NCBI GenBank assembly: GCA_019775845.1
Contig: JADQAV010000038.1
Coordinates: 62,001-126,000 of the forward strand
Length of the DNA stretch: 64,000 bases
Direction: 5' to 3'
Source: Myrmaecium sp. VS I D KN 1
Lineage: Eukaryota > Ascomycota > Dothideomycetes > Valsariales > Valsariaceae
Shown: positions 12,437 through 25,457 of the stretch, one piece after another
Layout of the letters: each line of letters opens with the position of its first letter
Position numbering within the stretch: the first letter of the stretch is position 1
Notes under the pieces: model-generated
Database searches by the model: none
What the model saw: only the letters and a program-made list of their open reading frames with translations
Told to the model about the DNA's origin: nothing
Made by a program: the position numbers and the translations under genes

Positions 12437-13203
12437 TTACTATTCGCAGAGGCGGATTTTACTAGTGGCATATTATCTTATCTAATCAGCTTATCGATGA
12501 GATAGGATATCAAACCTAAGTATATAAGTGTAGTATGCCGTGTACATCCTGCGAGCGCCCGACGAGGGGGTCTACTAAGAGTACTCTGAGGGGCTTGAAA
12601 GAGAGCCTGTAATAGGGCCTGCAACCGGGCCTGCGAAGGGGCCTACGAGGAGGTCTGCGAGCGAGCCTACGAGCAAATCTTATAAGCAGGCCTTAAGAGG
12701 CTGTGGCAGGCCAGCGGGCGTTTCTTACAAGCCTTTAGGGGCTGTCCTCACGCAAGTCCTCACGCAGGCCCTTACGCAGGCCCTCACGCAGGCCCTCACG
12801 CGAGCCCTCACGCAGATCCTTAAGTAGGGATGAAGACCGGGGCTACCAAAGGCCTCGGGGGGCTGCGAGAGGGCCTGCGAGAGGGCGCTCTGGGAGCTTG
12901 CAAGGAAGCTAATAACCGGGCTTACGAAGGGACCTGCGAGGGTGCCAGCAAGGGGGTTTGCGTGAAGGCCTGCGAGGGGGTCTCCCTGCGAGGCTTCTAT
13001 TTAATGTCCTTTCTGATCGGTATAGACGGCTCTATCAAAGCCTGCATAAGGACCTGCGTGAGGGCCTACGAGGACGATCTCAGGGCCTGCGTGAGGGCCT
13101 ATTAGCGAGCCTTAAGACCAGATTTAGTGTATTATCTTAATACATCAGTTAATTAGATAAAATAGCTTCTGCCGCTAGTTAAACCCGCCTCTGCGAATAG
13201 TAA
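12437..13203. mobile_element. Non-autonomous TIR element carrying a GC-rich minisatellite
   Basis: The ends are inverted repeats of about 54 bases. The outer 19 bases (TTACTATTCGCAGAGGCGG) are identical at 12437-12455 and, inverted, at 13185-13203; the inner part differs by a few substitutions and a two-base indel. If the inverted repeat starts at CTATTCG, the element is flanked by TA on both sides, as in Tc1/mariner-like insertions. The interior has no transposase, only repeats. The 767-base size suits a MITE-like element. Family assignment is tentative. Confidence 0.7.
12545..13110. repeat. GC-rich degenerate minisatellite inside the TIR element
   Basis: A GC-rich patch in otherwise AT-rich DNA. 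Degenerate units of about 12-15 bases recur: GGGCCTGCGAGGGG-like words at 12,600-12,680 and 12,850-13,100, and the opposite sense (CCCTCACGCAGG) at 12,735-12,825. The middle block can therefore pair with the flanking blocks. CpA and TpG are common here, unlike the surroundings, so this patch has not been visibly mutated by RIP. An apparent frame at 12830-13105 only translates the repeat. Confidence 0.75.
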
Positions 13204-14432
13204 GCGCGCGTTTTCTAAAACTAACTTATAGGCTATCTAGGTACTAAGGAAGTTAATAGAAGCTATATACTAGTATATATATACTTCTCTAAGTAGAAGG
13301 CTTAGTATTATTATAAGAAATATATTATTATAGAATATTATCTATACTATTTACTTTAATATAAACTTTATATATATACTTCTTAGATAGATAGGATTAG
13401 CCTATAATACCTACGTCTATAATAATATTAGTTTAGGAGAAATAGGAAGACTTAATATACTACTAAGGTATTATTATCCTAGTAATATAAGCTATTTAAC
13501 TAGATTAAATAATATTCTTATATTATATTAGTAAGTATACTACTATATTAGAAAGTAGATACATAATAATAAAAAGCTATAGAATAAAAAGGAGTTATTT
13601 AACTATATTTATCCTTACTATATAATATTATTAAGCGAATATTTAGTATTTTATAGTAGCGATTTAAGATCTTTATATAATAACTAGAAGGGTTTACTAT
13701 TATAATATAAATAAAGCTTATTCTAGATCTTACTATTAATAATCTATAACTATATTAGCTATTAAGTAGATATAAATTAAGAAACTAATATAATTAAGGA
13801 GCCTATAAAAAATAATAGTAATAATAAAGTAATAAAGAGGATATAGAGAAGCTTCTATATCTATAAAGATACGTTAACTACTATTAGATAGCCTAATAGC
13901 TATAGTTAGATAAATAATTAAATCTATATTTAAATATATAAATAAATAAATAACCCGCCTCTATATTACTTCGCTTAACTCCTATACTTAATTACTCCTT
14001 TATTATTATTATACCCCTCCTCCTCTCTATTAGAAAGTTAATAATATAAATATAGTTACTTTTAAAGTAGCTAATAAGCGTATAAGCTACCTAGTTATTA
14101 TTAAATAAGTATTAATACTATATAGATAATATCTACTACTTTATTATCTATATAACGAGCGAGCTCTTTATTTAATAATAAGATATTAAGCTTAATATTA
14201 CTTTATTCTTTCTTCTTTATTATCTATATTATAATATAGGTATTTTTTCTTTATATTAGGAAGTTATTTCTAGCGGCCCTCTTATACTTTAAAAAAGCTA
14301 AAATCTAAGTATTAATAGTATTATTAGTAAATATAAGTATAAGAGTAAGTATAATAGTAATAGTAATAGCGATAGCTTAATAATACTTTTTATAAATAAA
14401 CTTTTATAATAAAATTTAATAATAGCTTATTA

Positions 14433-14475
14433 ACTATTACTACTATTACTACTATTACTACTATTACTACTATTA
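14433..14475. repeat. ACTATTACT microsatellite
   Basis: A nine-base unit, ACTATTACT, repeats four to five times with almost no variation inside the AT-rich island. Confidence 0.75.
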
Positions 14476-15966
14476 AACTAATTACTAATTCCTCTCTTAA
14501 TAGCTCTTCTAATTCCTCTCTTTTATTAGCTCTTCTAACTTCTTATATTAAAAAGCTCTATATTTAGGCTACTATTAGAAGTATTTATTATATCTAGTAC
14601 TAAAGCAGGGTCGGTTAGTATATCCGTATCCGGTAGGCCTTTTTCTAGGAATATAGGGAGGTTTAGGTTCTTTAGGATATTAAGAAGGAAGTTCCTAAGA
14701 GAGAAAGGGGAACTAGGAGGAGATCTAAGCTTTATACTACTTATTAAGAGAGCTAGGAATAGAGTATAAAGAATCTTAAGAAGTAAAGATAAATAGATTT
14801 ATAATAGTTATAACCCTAAGTAGCTTCCTACCCTTCTTATATCTTCTTTATTATCCTCCTAATTTTCCTCTTATTTTTCTTAGGGTCCCTACTACCTACC
14901 TATAACCCGTACTATTTCTAGTAGCGGATAACCCCCCCTAGGTAGTAAGATCTAAGTATACCTCTAACCCTACTATAGTACTAACTTAGAAGTATTTATA
15001 TTTAGATTCTCTATCTAATAAGAGTAGTATACTATATTATATAGCCTTTCTACTTTTTCTATTATACTTTAAAGCTCTATACTTACGGCTTATTTATAAC
15101 TATTATTCCTAATATAAGCTATACTATTTATATAGTAATAGTATTAAAATCTATCTACTAGTTTATTTATTTAAAGTTATAATTTATATTAAGAGCGGGC
15201 CTCTATATATTTAAATAGCGGTTATAATTTATAGAATTATAATAATTATACCCTCTATTTATATAGTCTTCTTTAGTATTAAGAGTACTAGTAATAGTTA
15301 TAGTAATAATATTACTATTAGTAGTAGTAGTTAAACTAACTATACTAATATTAGTATTAAGGCTAGCTTAGTACCGGCCGTTACTTATAATAATAATAAT
15401 TATAATAGTAATATAGTTTAGGGGGGTTAGGAGTAGGATTTATAGTAGATACTATCTAGATAAGTAATAAGTTATTAGAATATACCTCTTAATTATTAAA
15501 GAGGATAGAGCTAACTAAGTATATAAGGAGTTATAAAATATTTAGAGGGGTAATTTATAGGTAATAGATTAGCCCTAGTTAGGATAGCTCTTTTAGTTAG
15601 TAAACCTATACTAGCTAAAACCCGTTAGGTTTTTTAATTAATAGAGCCCCTGTTTTTTTTTAGTTCGGGTTAGGTTTTAGTAGGGAGGACTTAGCACGGG
15701 TCGGGTTTTAGCTACTAAAATTTTCTCCGATATATTTCTGATAACCCCGGATTTTTACCGATTTTTTAGGATTTTTCGAAATTTTTTTAGGTCTTTTTTC
15801 TATTTTTTTCTATTTTTTTATTATTTTTATTATTTTATTATTTTTAATTTATTTTTAAGCTTTATCTTTCTTATATATATAGATATATATCTAAGTTACT
15901 TTATCCCTCTTATTTTAATAGTATTTCTAATTTTCTAATAGCTATTTTTAGTACTGATATATAAGT

Positions 15967-16460
15967 AAGGGAGGGGGTTCTAAGGTAAAATCCTAAATAT
16001 TAAATCTAAATAAATTAATTATAAGTTCGTTTCTTATAGGGCAGTAATATAAATCTAATATATTATAATAGATAGTATTAAATATCTATATACTAATTAT
16101 TAAAGAATTTAAGTGCGGCTAAAAAAAGTTACTAATTTTTTAATAATATTAAGAGAATACTTTTAAGTAAGAGAGAGGGGGAGGATTTTAAGCGAGAAAG
16201 GAGAAAACCCTAGATATTAAATCTAAATAAATTAATAATAAGTATATTCTTTATAGAGTAGTAATATAAATCTAGTATATTATAGTAGATAGTATCTAGT
16301 ATTTATATACTAATTTTTAAAGAGTTTAAGCGCGGCTAAAAAAGGTTATTATAGATTTAGGATTTCTATTCTTAGATTTTAAGCGAGAGGGGGGAAAACC
16401 TAAGATTTTTAAACTAAATAAATTAATTATAAAATCTATACTTATTATATAGACTTTATA
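15967..16460. repeat. Tandem repeat, about 2.4 copies of a roughly 190-218-base unit
   Basis: Three successive blocks share the order GGGGG-rich start, AAAACCCTAGATATTAAA-like word, CTAAATAAATTAAT, then GTAATATAAATCTA, and end in AGCGCGGCTAAAAAAG. The shared word TAAATTAA falls near 16,011, 16,229 and 16,419. The last copy is cut short. Copies differ mostly by C/T and G/A changes, as RIP would leave. Confidence 0.7.
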
Positions 16461-16929
16461 TTCTAGGAAAGATATTTAAATACCTAAAAGTATCTCTAGT
16501 ATTTCTTTTAATTTTTCCTATTAAAGTAATAAAAAGTTAGAAGATTTTTAATTAATAATCTTATCTTTTATAAGATTTCTATAGTTAAGGTAGGATACTT
16601 TCTAAAGAACCCAGAAAAACTAACTAACTTTTTAAATAAAATAGATTAAAGTATAAGAAAAATAGTATTATATTTATTAGTATTTCTATAATCTATAAAA
16701 GTTATATAAGTTTAGTATTTATAGATATTTAATATAAAAAAAAAATAAAAAAATGATTTTTTAAAGAAAAAAAAAATAACTAAAGAAGTTACTAAAAAAA
16801 ATCTGAAAAAATCTAGAAAAATTCAGATAAATACCTAAATAGCTAGGGTATACTAATTTTAATTTTTTAAATCTCAACTAACTAGATTTTTTAGGATTTT
16901 TAATATAGGAAAGTAAGCTCCTATAAATA

Positions 16930-17077
16930 GATTTTTTCGGGGTTTTCGGGGTTTTTTTTAGTCTAAATTTTTAGTATAGGTTTTTTTTAATTAGTAGGGC
17001 CCCCCTATTTTTAGTACGTTCTTTTTTTAGTTAGTAGGGACCCTGTTTAGTTAGTATTTAGTACTGAATAGGCTACT
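16930..17077. repeat. Dispersed repeat A, copy 1
   Basis: A block with GGGGTTTTCGGGGTTTTTTT, then AGTAGGGCCCCCCT and AGTTAGTAGGGACCCTGTTT, recurs in the same orientation at about 26,340-26,510. A weaker relative (AATAGAGCCCCTG) lies at 15,610-15,790. It sits directly against the left arm of the long inverted repeat. It could be a transposon end, but no family is shown. Confidence 0.6.
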
Positions 17078-17360
17078 TTAGCCCTAGTTTATTTTATTAT
17101 TCGAGTAGTTATCTAGATTACTTAGATTATCTATCTAGATATAGATAGGCAGGCCTTATTTAAATACTTTATTATAGTAATATTAAGTTCCTATAATAAA
17201 TAGCTAGGCTTCTAGTTTTCTATAAAGTTTTTTAATTAATTTAAAATTTACTAGATAGAGCTAGTTAGCTAGTTCTAGGCCTAATTCTAGGCCTTATTTA
17301 ATTTTTAATTACTTAATTCTAGCTCTTATTTAATTTTAAATAATCTAATTTTAAGTATAT
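17078..17360 (+). repeat. Left arm of a widely spaced inverted repeat
   Basis: This stretch matches the reverse complement of about 26,640-26,995 along its length. Shared words in order include TTATTATTC, AGTAGTTATCTA, AGGCCTTATTTA, AGCTAGGCTTCTA, AATTTAAAAT, and AGTTAGCTAGTTCTAGGCCT. By eye, identity is well above 80 percent. The two arms are about 9.3 kb apart (inner edges), so together they could mark a former element of about 9.9 kb or two opposed copies of one repeat. Confidence 0.75.
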
Positions 17361-20300
17361 CGTCTTCCTACTCCTCCGCTAGTTCTTCTACCCTAATATC
17401 TCTCTAAGCTTTCTAGTTTAGAATATAATAGTATCTAACTTATATAAATATATTAATAGTAGCTACTAAAAGCCCGTTTCGCCGATATTAAAAATATCCC
17501 TCCTAATATTAAATACCCTTTTAATATAGTTTCTCGAAGCCGGAATTACTAGGATATCCTATACTATTCTTATAAGTATAGGAAATTACGGTTTAATTTT
17601 AGCCTACGACTAGAGAATATTAAGACTATAATAAATAAGGCTTTAAATATACTATTTAGCTTCTAAAAAAACCTTATACGTTCTATTCTAGACTAGGAGA
17701 ATTTATCCTTATAAGTAACTAGAGGTTTAGCTTACCTACTATAGTAGGTTTTACTATAATAGATTTATTCTATAGCTTAAAATACCTATAATTTAAATTA
17801 TAATAATCTATAAGTTACGACTAGTAGAGGTATATCTAGTTAATACTATTATCTTAAAACGACTAGTTATTTTAGAAGTAAGTAAGCTTATCTTTAAGAT
17901 AAGAATAAGTCCTAATATAAGTAGTACTAATCTTTAAATATCCGCCTAGGAATAATAGTAACGGGGCTTAATCTTTATAGCTTATAGAGCCTACTAGAGA
18001 TAAGTACTCTATCTATTATTCCGCTTTAATAGCTCTTTCTCGCATTTCTTATTATAATTAAAGAGGTTATTATATACCTTAAGTATTATATTAACTAATA
18101 CTCCTTAATACTCGCCTATATACTAAGTCTATTATTTAAAAGGCCGGAGAATAAAAATAATATACCGGATTATCTTCTACTCGAAACTAGATAGTAGAAG
18201 AGTTAATAGATTAGAATTATTCCTAACTAAATATACTCTATAATAACATCCTTTAAGAAGTAATATCTAATATATATTAAAACGAATAATAACTATCGCG
18301 TTTTAATATTATAAAGAAGGGTACGCTTTTAATATCTAGTCTTTATCTAGAGGTTTAAAAATACCTTCTCCCGTTCTAATAAGCTATATATATAGATAGC
18401 TAGTTTATAAAGCTAAATTAAAGTTAGGATTTAGTACCTTATATATTTCTCTTACGTACCTTTCTATATATAATCTTATATAAAACTATAGTAGTATAGG
18501 GAAGACTACTATATTCCTTCTCTTAATTACGCCCCTGTTTAGTTATATAGTTAATAAAGAGGATTTATAGGAATATCTTTATATATAACTAAATAGTATA
18601 TAATATATAATATACTCTTATTATACTATTAAATACTAGGTTTTCTCTTATATATTTCCCTATTAAGCTATTTAGAGCGTTATATAAGGTCTTATTATTC
18701 GAGGTATTATCCGTAGTTAGGTAAGAAACTCTATTTTATAATTCTTACTATTATAGTACCTAGTAAACTACTCCTCTAAGGTTATTACTAGTATAAGGGC
18801 CGATTACCTTCTTAAAGCCGATTATAACCTTCTTAAAGTCCTATTATTTTATAATAAAGGACTCTAAGATAGCGAGGAATAAGATATTATTTAAGCTTAT
18901 CTAGTAATCTAAGGTAAGGCTAATCTTAGTCCTCTTACTTAAGTTCTTTAAAATATAGCTATCTACTTCGTTTAATAAAGAAGTAAGTAAGCGACGGATT
19001 AATACTAGATAGAATTAGTATTAAGCTTAAGTAGTAGAGGAGAGGTAGCTTACTATAGCTAAGTAGCTTTATATTTTAATAAAATAAGTAGAATATTCCT
19101 TAGAATATAGGGGACTTAATAACCCGGAAAGGGAGGTTATTCTTTATAATAAAGAGAAGGATAAGCTCCTAGAACTAATATATAGAGAATTAGGTACTAT
19201 ATCTATTAGGGCTAGTTATTTCCTATCTTATTAGCTTATTTAAGAGTAGAGGATAGAGTAAAGAAACCTTTTAATAGATAAAGTATTTAATTAGAGTAGA
19301 AGTATTACCGCGATAACAGCTCCGATACTATAAAATAATATTAGTACTAGAGTTAAATACCTTTATATATAGCAGGCTAGTTAAATACTTTTTATATATC
19401 TTAATAGGTATCCTGTTAGATACTTATACCACTTTTTAAAATTCTAAATATTTTATTTATAAGGGCTTCTCCTATTCCGGGTATTTTATCTTCGCTTTAT
19501 ATACCTTACCCGCCTAGGTATATATTCTAATATATTAAAAGAAGAGGGTACTACGCTACTATATACGGAATACCTAATTATACGCGATTTTATATATAAT
19601 ATAGTTACGGTCCTAAGAGAGGGATACTTCTTCTAGTATAAAGAAATAGATAGATTTAGAAGTATACTTTATTACCTATAGTTTATTACGGGATTTATTA
19701 AGATTATAAAGTAACTATAACTCGGATAATAACTATAAGGGACCAGCTATATTAGATAATAGTAAAGGAGATAAGAATAGGAAAAAAGACTATAAGGATA
19801 CTTAAGATATATTAAGTAATAGAGACTACCTATAAGTAGATATAAGGTTTTTATATAAGGTTCTAAGCGTAGGGAGGGTAAACTAGACTCTATTCCCTTA
19901 GGGAAGGTAATTAAACTAATAAAATCTAAATATATAAACCGGATATAAGATTTTTATATAAGGTTCTAAAGTATAAATTACTTAATTAGATTTAATTCTA
20001 TTCTATACTTTATAAACTCGATCTTATAAGTTTATTTAACTTTTCTATAACTTTTCTTAGGTAGTAAAGAGTCTATTAGTACTCTTAATATCTCTAGTAA
20101 AATACTAGTATATTTATTACCCTACTATCTTTAGCCGCGAATTTAGTAAAAATATAGCCTTTAAGATAGCCTTAATATTATACCCTTCTAGCGTAATATT
20201 CTGTCTAATAAATATTAATTACGGAGTAACGCTCCCCCTACTTAAATATACCTAGCTTATACTTACCTCTCTTAGCTCCTAAATTAGCTAATAGGCCCTC

Positions 20301-23135
20301 TATAAAAATACTTAGCTCTATAAGCTCTAACTTATTTATAATAGTAGTATTTATATCCTCCGAGCTACTCGAGCTATTATTATAGATAATAACCGCTTCC
20401 CCCTTAGTATCTTACTACTCTAGCTTAGGCGCCTTATCCTTATTAAACTATAAGCTGTAGTTATAGTTATATATATTAATAATTACCCTATTCCGCTATT
20501 AGTACTATTTTTCTTTTTTATCTCCTTTAATAAATCTCTTTATCTCCTCTACTACCTTAGTAGGAGATACTCTAGTACTAATAAAGTCTAAAAACCTATT
20601 AGTAAGATATATCTACTTAAGGTACTAGTATATATTAGTAAGCTATATAATATATAACTAGAAGGTATACTATTAAAGCTTCTAGTTATTTTTAAGGTCC
20701 TAGTAGTTCTTAAGGTTATAGAGCTTTAAGTTACGCTTCTAGAGCTAGATAGAAAATAATAGGAACTAGGTAAAATTAGTAAATACTAGAATAAATAAAC
20801 CGGAGTAACTTACCTTAGGGATTAGATTCTTATAAGCCCTTTTCACCTCTTTATCTAATACTTATTAAACCTCGGCTTATTTATACTTTAAGGTCCTCTT
20901 CTCCTCCGTACTTATACGAACCTCTAAAGCTTTACACCCTAGCCTACTCTATACTCTTTCCTCTAAGGCTTACTTAGATACTTTTCTCTTAAGGCTTCTC
21001 TTAACCTCGCTACCTCCTCGTAACTATTTTAATACTAGATCTTAAAATATTAATTTTCTTAGCTTAGTAAGTTTCCTATAATACCCTTTCTATTTAAATC
21101 CTTTATATAAAGTGTCTTAGGTAATCGCTTTTTATATAAACGTAGCGAAACTTATAAACTCCTTATATATATAGTATATAGTAATATAATTAGTATTACT
21201 AACTCTCTTAACTTTAACTTTATATCCGGAGGTATCTATTATAACGCTAGATATATAAATTAGCCTATAGACCCTATATAAAAGCCTTATATCTACTTAC
21301 TATAACTTTAACGAAGTTAAATATTAATATTATATTATAATAAATACTTTATTTCTAGTATAGTATTATTTAAGTCTATATATATTAACACGCTAGCTAT
21401 ATTTAGTACTAGTACGTTTATATATTTATATAGATATTATAAATAAATAATATAACTCTAAATATTACCTATACTATTACCTTAATACTCTATTATATTA
21501 CTTAATATAGTATAAATAAAGGTAAGAAGTAGTACCGGTTAAGGGAAGAGTAAAGGCGGGGGTAAGACGATATAATTTATAATAGAACCTAGTTATAAAG
21601 CCCTAAGTAAGGCCCCGGCCGACTATAGTAGGAGGACCTCTACTATTTAAGTATAAATACTAGTTTAAATCTAGTAGTAAGTAACCTATAAGTTCCTTAT
21701 AATTACTTACTAGTCTTATACTAATAGGTTACTAGCGGTAGTTATTTAAGAAATCCGAAGATATTAGTAGTTAATAAAGCTCCTAATTTATAAGCTTCTA
21801 TTTATAAAGCTAGTTTAGGAAATTATATATACGTATAAGATAGATCTCCGCTTTTAGGCTAGTATAATTATAGTACTTTAAGAGGCTGTAGAGGTATATC
21901 TAATATCTAATTTTAAAGGTATATTTATTTATTTAAGATAATAGAACGTATCTATACTAATATAATACTTAGATATAAACTTATATACTATTTCCGCTAA
22001 GAGAGTAACTATCTAAAATAAGGATATAAACTTAGCTAGAAGGCTAAGGGAGAGTATTACTAGTAATAATTAAATATATAATAGCTAGTTTACTCTAAGT
22101 TAGTTATATAGTAAGAAATTAAATTATATATCCTTCTATATTTATAGTATAGTAGATAAGTAGGAAGAGTACCTTAACTAGTATATATTAAGGATGTATA
22201 TATAGATTTTAAGATTAGATATTAAAATATTATTTAAAATTAACCTATATACTATAACCTCACGCAGTAAATATATAAATTAAGTATAACTAAGAATAAG
22301 GCTTTAAGTATTATTTATTAAATTTTAAAAAAAATTAAGCGCGGCTATCTCGAGATTTTCCCTTAGGTATAATAAGGTAACTTTACTATTTTAATTAACG
22401 GAATTATTCTTCTATAAGATTACTAAGTAACTCTATATATATAAAAAGGAACTACTCTAACTAATCTATAGTAAGTAAGATATATTAATTTAAGTAATTT
22501 CCAGACCCGCCTATCTAAAAGAATAAAATCTAGGTACTGTATTTTTAAAATAGATCTACTAACTAGCGCTACCTAAATATTAATATATTATTTCTATATC
22601 GGAAGATACTATCCTAGATAGCTATAGGAGTATTATAATCCTAAATAAGAATACTTTAATTATTCTTAGGTCTTTACTAGCTCTCTAGTAAGCGAGTAAT
22701 AATATAAGCCTATATATAGAATAGAATATTCCTCTATTATATACTAGTAGTTATAACCTAGCTAGCGGAGGGCGTATAAAAGAACTTAACTTTAAATTAA
22801 TAGTCTCTCTAAGGAGCCTATAAGAAGATAGAAAGAGTACTATAGGAAGATATACCGTAATTATTAAAATAATAAAATATATTATTATTATCCTTTTCGC
22901 CCTAATCCCTATATATAATAATCCGGGGGTAAAGGAAGATATCTAGAGACTAGGGCTGGCTAGCTATTTTAAATAGATAATCCTAAAGTTCGGAAAAGGT
23001 TAATTAGTAGTATAGAGCTATTTAATACCTCTAGCTATATAGATATATTAGCTAGAGACTATAGGAAAGAGTATTAAAAGGCCTTTACTAAAATAGAAGA
23101 AACTAAAGTATTAATAAAGTAGGTAGGTTTAAGTG

Positions 23136-23510
23136 TTTATCTTAAGATATACTATATATAAGGTTTTTATATAAGGTTATAGAGTCTAGTTAACGGGATC
23201 GGATTTAATTTCGGATAAGATAGAGTACTAGGGCTAGGTATTATAGCTATAATTTAGTAAGGACTATAAGTTAATAAGACCGTAAAATTACTAGAATATT
23301 AGGGGCTAGTACTATATAGGAAGTAATAAATTTAAATATTTATCTTAAGATATACTATATATAAGGTTTTTATATAAGGTTACAGACTCTAATTAACGGG
23401 ATTAGATTTAATTATAGATAATATAAAGTATTAGGACTAGATTACTTAGTAGGACTATAAAATATAGGGGGCTAGTATTATACGAGTAGTAATAAAGCTT
23501 ATAAACTATA
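23136..23510. repeat. Direct tandem duplication with a 203-base period
   Basis: Two adjacent copies begin TTTATCTTAAGATATACTAT at 23136 and 23339. Both continue with AAGGTTTTTATATAAGGTTA, then an AACGGGAT...GGATTTAATT-type segment and AGGGGGCTAGTA-like ends. The second copy is shorter. The core TATAAGGTTTTTATATAAGG also occurs near 19,847 and 25,485, and a variant near 19,945. Confidence 0.8.
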
Positions 23511-24447
23511 GTAGGGCTACGGTACTTCTTCTATTAGGTAGAACTACTAGTATATAAGACTTCTATATAAGATTATAAGTTACAGTTTTAAGTATATATT
23601 AAAGCTTAGGATTTTATATTCGGATCTCTATACTAATATATATATACTCTAGTACTCTATCTATTAAATAATTTATAATAACTACTTATAGACTTCTTCG
23701 GCCGCTAGCCCCTTAATTATAATAAGGTCCTTACTTACTTTATCTTATACGTAGTAAGGGAGTAGGTCTAGCTTTTTAGTACTCTCCCGCTCCTTACTTA
23801 AATAGTTATTAAGGTCTTTAACCTTCCTACGGATAATATCTATCCGTTTATCTTATCTAATACCTTTAGCCTTAAGTACCCGGTCTAGTTTACGGTTATA
23901 TTTTTTTAGAATAGCTATATAATATTATATAGCTCGCGCCCTATATAGCGCGCTATTATAAACTAATATAATTAATTTAGAATCGATATACTAAGATAAA
24001 TAAAATATTAATAATAGTATATAAAATAATAATAAACTTAGACTTATCTCGGAGTATTACTAAGTTTAAAGTACTTTCTTAATATAGTCTATATCCTTTA
24101 GCGCCTTCTTATACCTCTCCTCTAGAGTAGTTAAACGCGTATTATTAATCTTATTAACTAAAGGGTCGATAAAAATATAGGCCTAAGCGGTAATAAAGTT
24201 ACCTTTATTATATAAGTAAAAAAACTAAGAGCTAGCTTCCGAATATAACTTACTAGAGATACTATAATAAAAATTACTTTTTTTATATAATAGCTATACT
24301 AATACAGCTTCCTTTATAGTTAAGTTATAAGTCTTCTTAAACTTATTCTACTTATTCTTTAACTGTTTATTTATAGTAAGGTATAAATTATAGTTAACTT
24401 TACTATCTTTCTAATAGATATAATTATATATAGTAACTTCCTCCTTA

Positions 24448-24518
24448 GTAAGGAGCTTTATAGGCTCCTTAATAAGGAGCTCTATAAGCTCCTTAATAAA
24501 GAGCTCTATAGGCTCCTT
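24448..24518. repeat. Three tandem palindromic 24-base units
   Basis: Each unit has the form TAAGGAGC, seven bases, GCTCCTTA, so each can fold into a hairpin. Units start at 24448, 24472 and 24496 with a period of exactly 24. They differ at a few positions in the loop and one in the stem. Confidence 0.8.
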
Positions 24519-25373
24519 ACTAGTAAGTATTAGAGTTTTATTATTAGATAATATAAGGGTAGTAGGGCTAGAGCTAGGCCTTTTCTTCTTAAATAAAGTA
24601 ACCGTCGCATCCTTATTAGCTTACTTTTTTAACTTAGAGCTAGCTAAGAAGTAAATACTAGCTTAGTAAGTAGGCTTTTAATTAGTAGATTATACTTACT
24701 TTAGTATTCTTAGCCTTAGTAGCCTTCTTCTTAAGAGGTATTAGTTCTTCTTTTTATTATATTAGTAGGGAAATATAGTCTTTACTAGTTCTAGTAGTAA
24801 CTAATATCTCGTAAACCTTACATATATTAGGAAGTAAACTATATATATATAAATTACTCGTACAAGCTATACGCGTAGTATTTATTATTATTATTATTCT
24901 TAAGACTATATATTAATAAATATACGCGATTATATAAGCGCGTACACGCTAATATTTATATTAAAAATTCCTACTATATTTTATACTATACTAGCTAGCT
25001 ATTAACTACTATATTATTTATAACTTTATAAGATTATACTTCTTTTCCTTATAAGTATATAAATATTTATATATTTACGTCTAGCTAGGAATACTTACTT
25101 AAGAGTATTTTATAATAGTATATCTATAGATAGATACCCGTACTTATTTTTAAAGTAGTTATAAGTAGTATAAGGGGCTAATAGTACGTTTCTAGTATTT
25201 TACCCCCCTTACTAACTTCTACTTACTTATATATTAAGATACTAGTAGAGATGCTAAAGGCTAATCTATAAAGAGCTTTAGTAGAATTAAAAATTAAGAT
25301 ATATATTACTTTTTATATAATACTATTAGATACTAACTAACTACTATAAAGCTAACCGCCCTATATAATCCTA

Positions 25374-25457
25374 CTACTATATAAGGACCCGCTACTATAT
25401 AAGGACCCGCTACTATATAAGGACCCGCTACTATATAAGGACCCGCTACTATATAAG
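25374..25457. repeat. Perfect 18-base tandem array, 4.7 copies
   Basis: The unit CTACTATATAAGGACCCG repeats without a single difference at 25374, 25392, 25410 and 25428, followed by a 12-base partial copy. Perfect identity contrasts with the diverged repeats around it and points to growth after the RIP damage. Confidence 0.9.

Noticed and set aside
12830-13105. 91-codon frame in the GC-rich patch
   Set aside because: It only translates the minisatellite units; no start context or homology.
14606-17045. Possible hAT-type element bounded by CAGGGTC and GACCCTG words
   Set aside because: The words are short, the flanking eight bases (TACTAAAG and TTTAGTTA) do not form a target duplication, and no transposase was recognised.
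25374-25457. CRISPR-like array
   Set aside because: The units are directly contiguous with no spacers, and the DNA is fungal.
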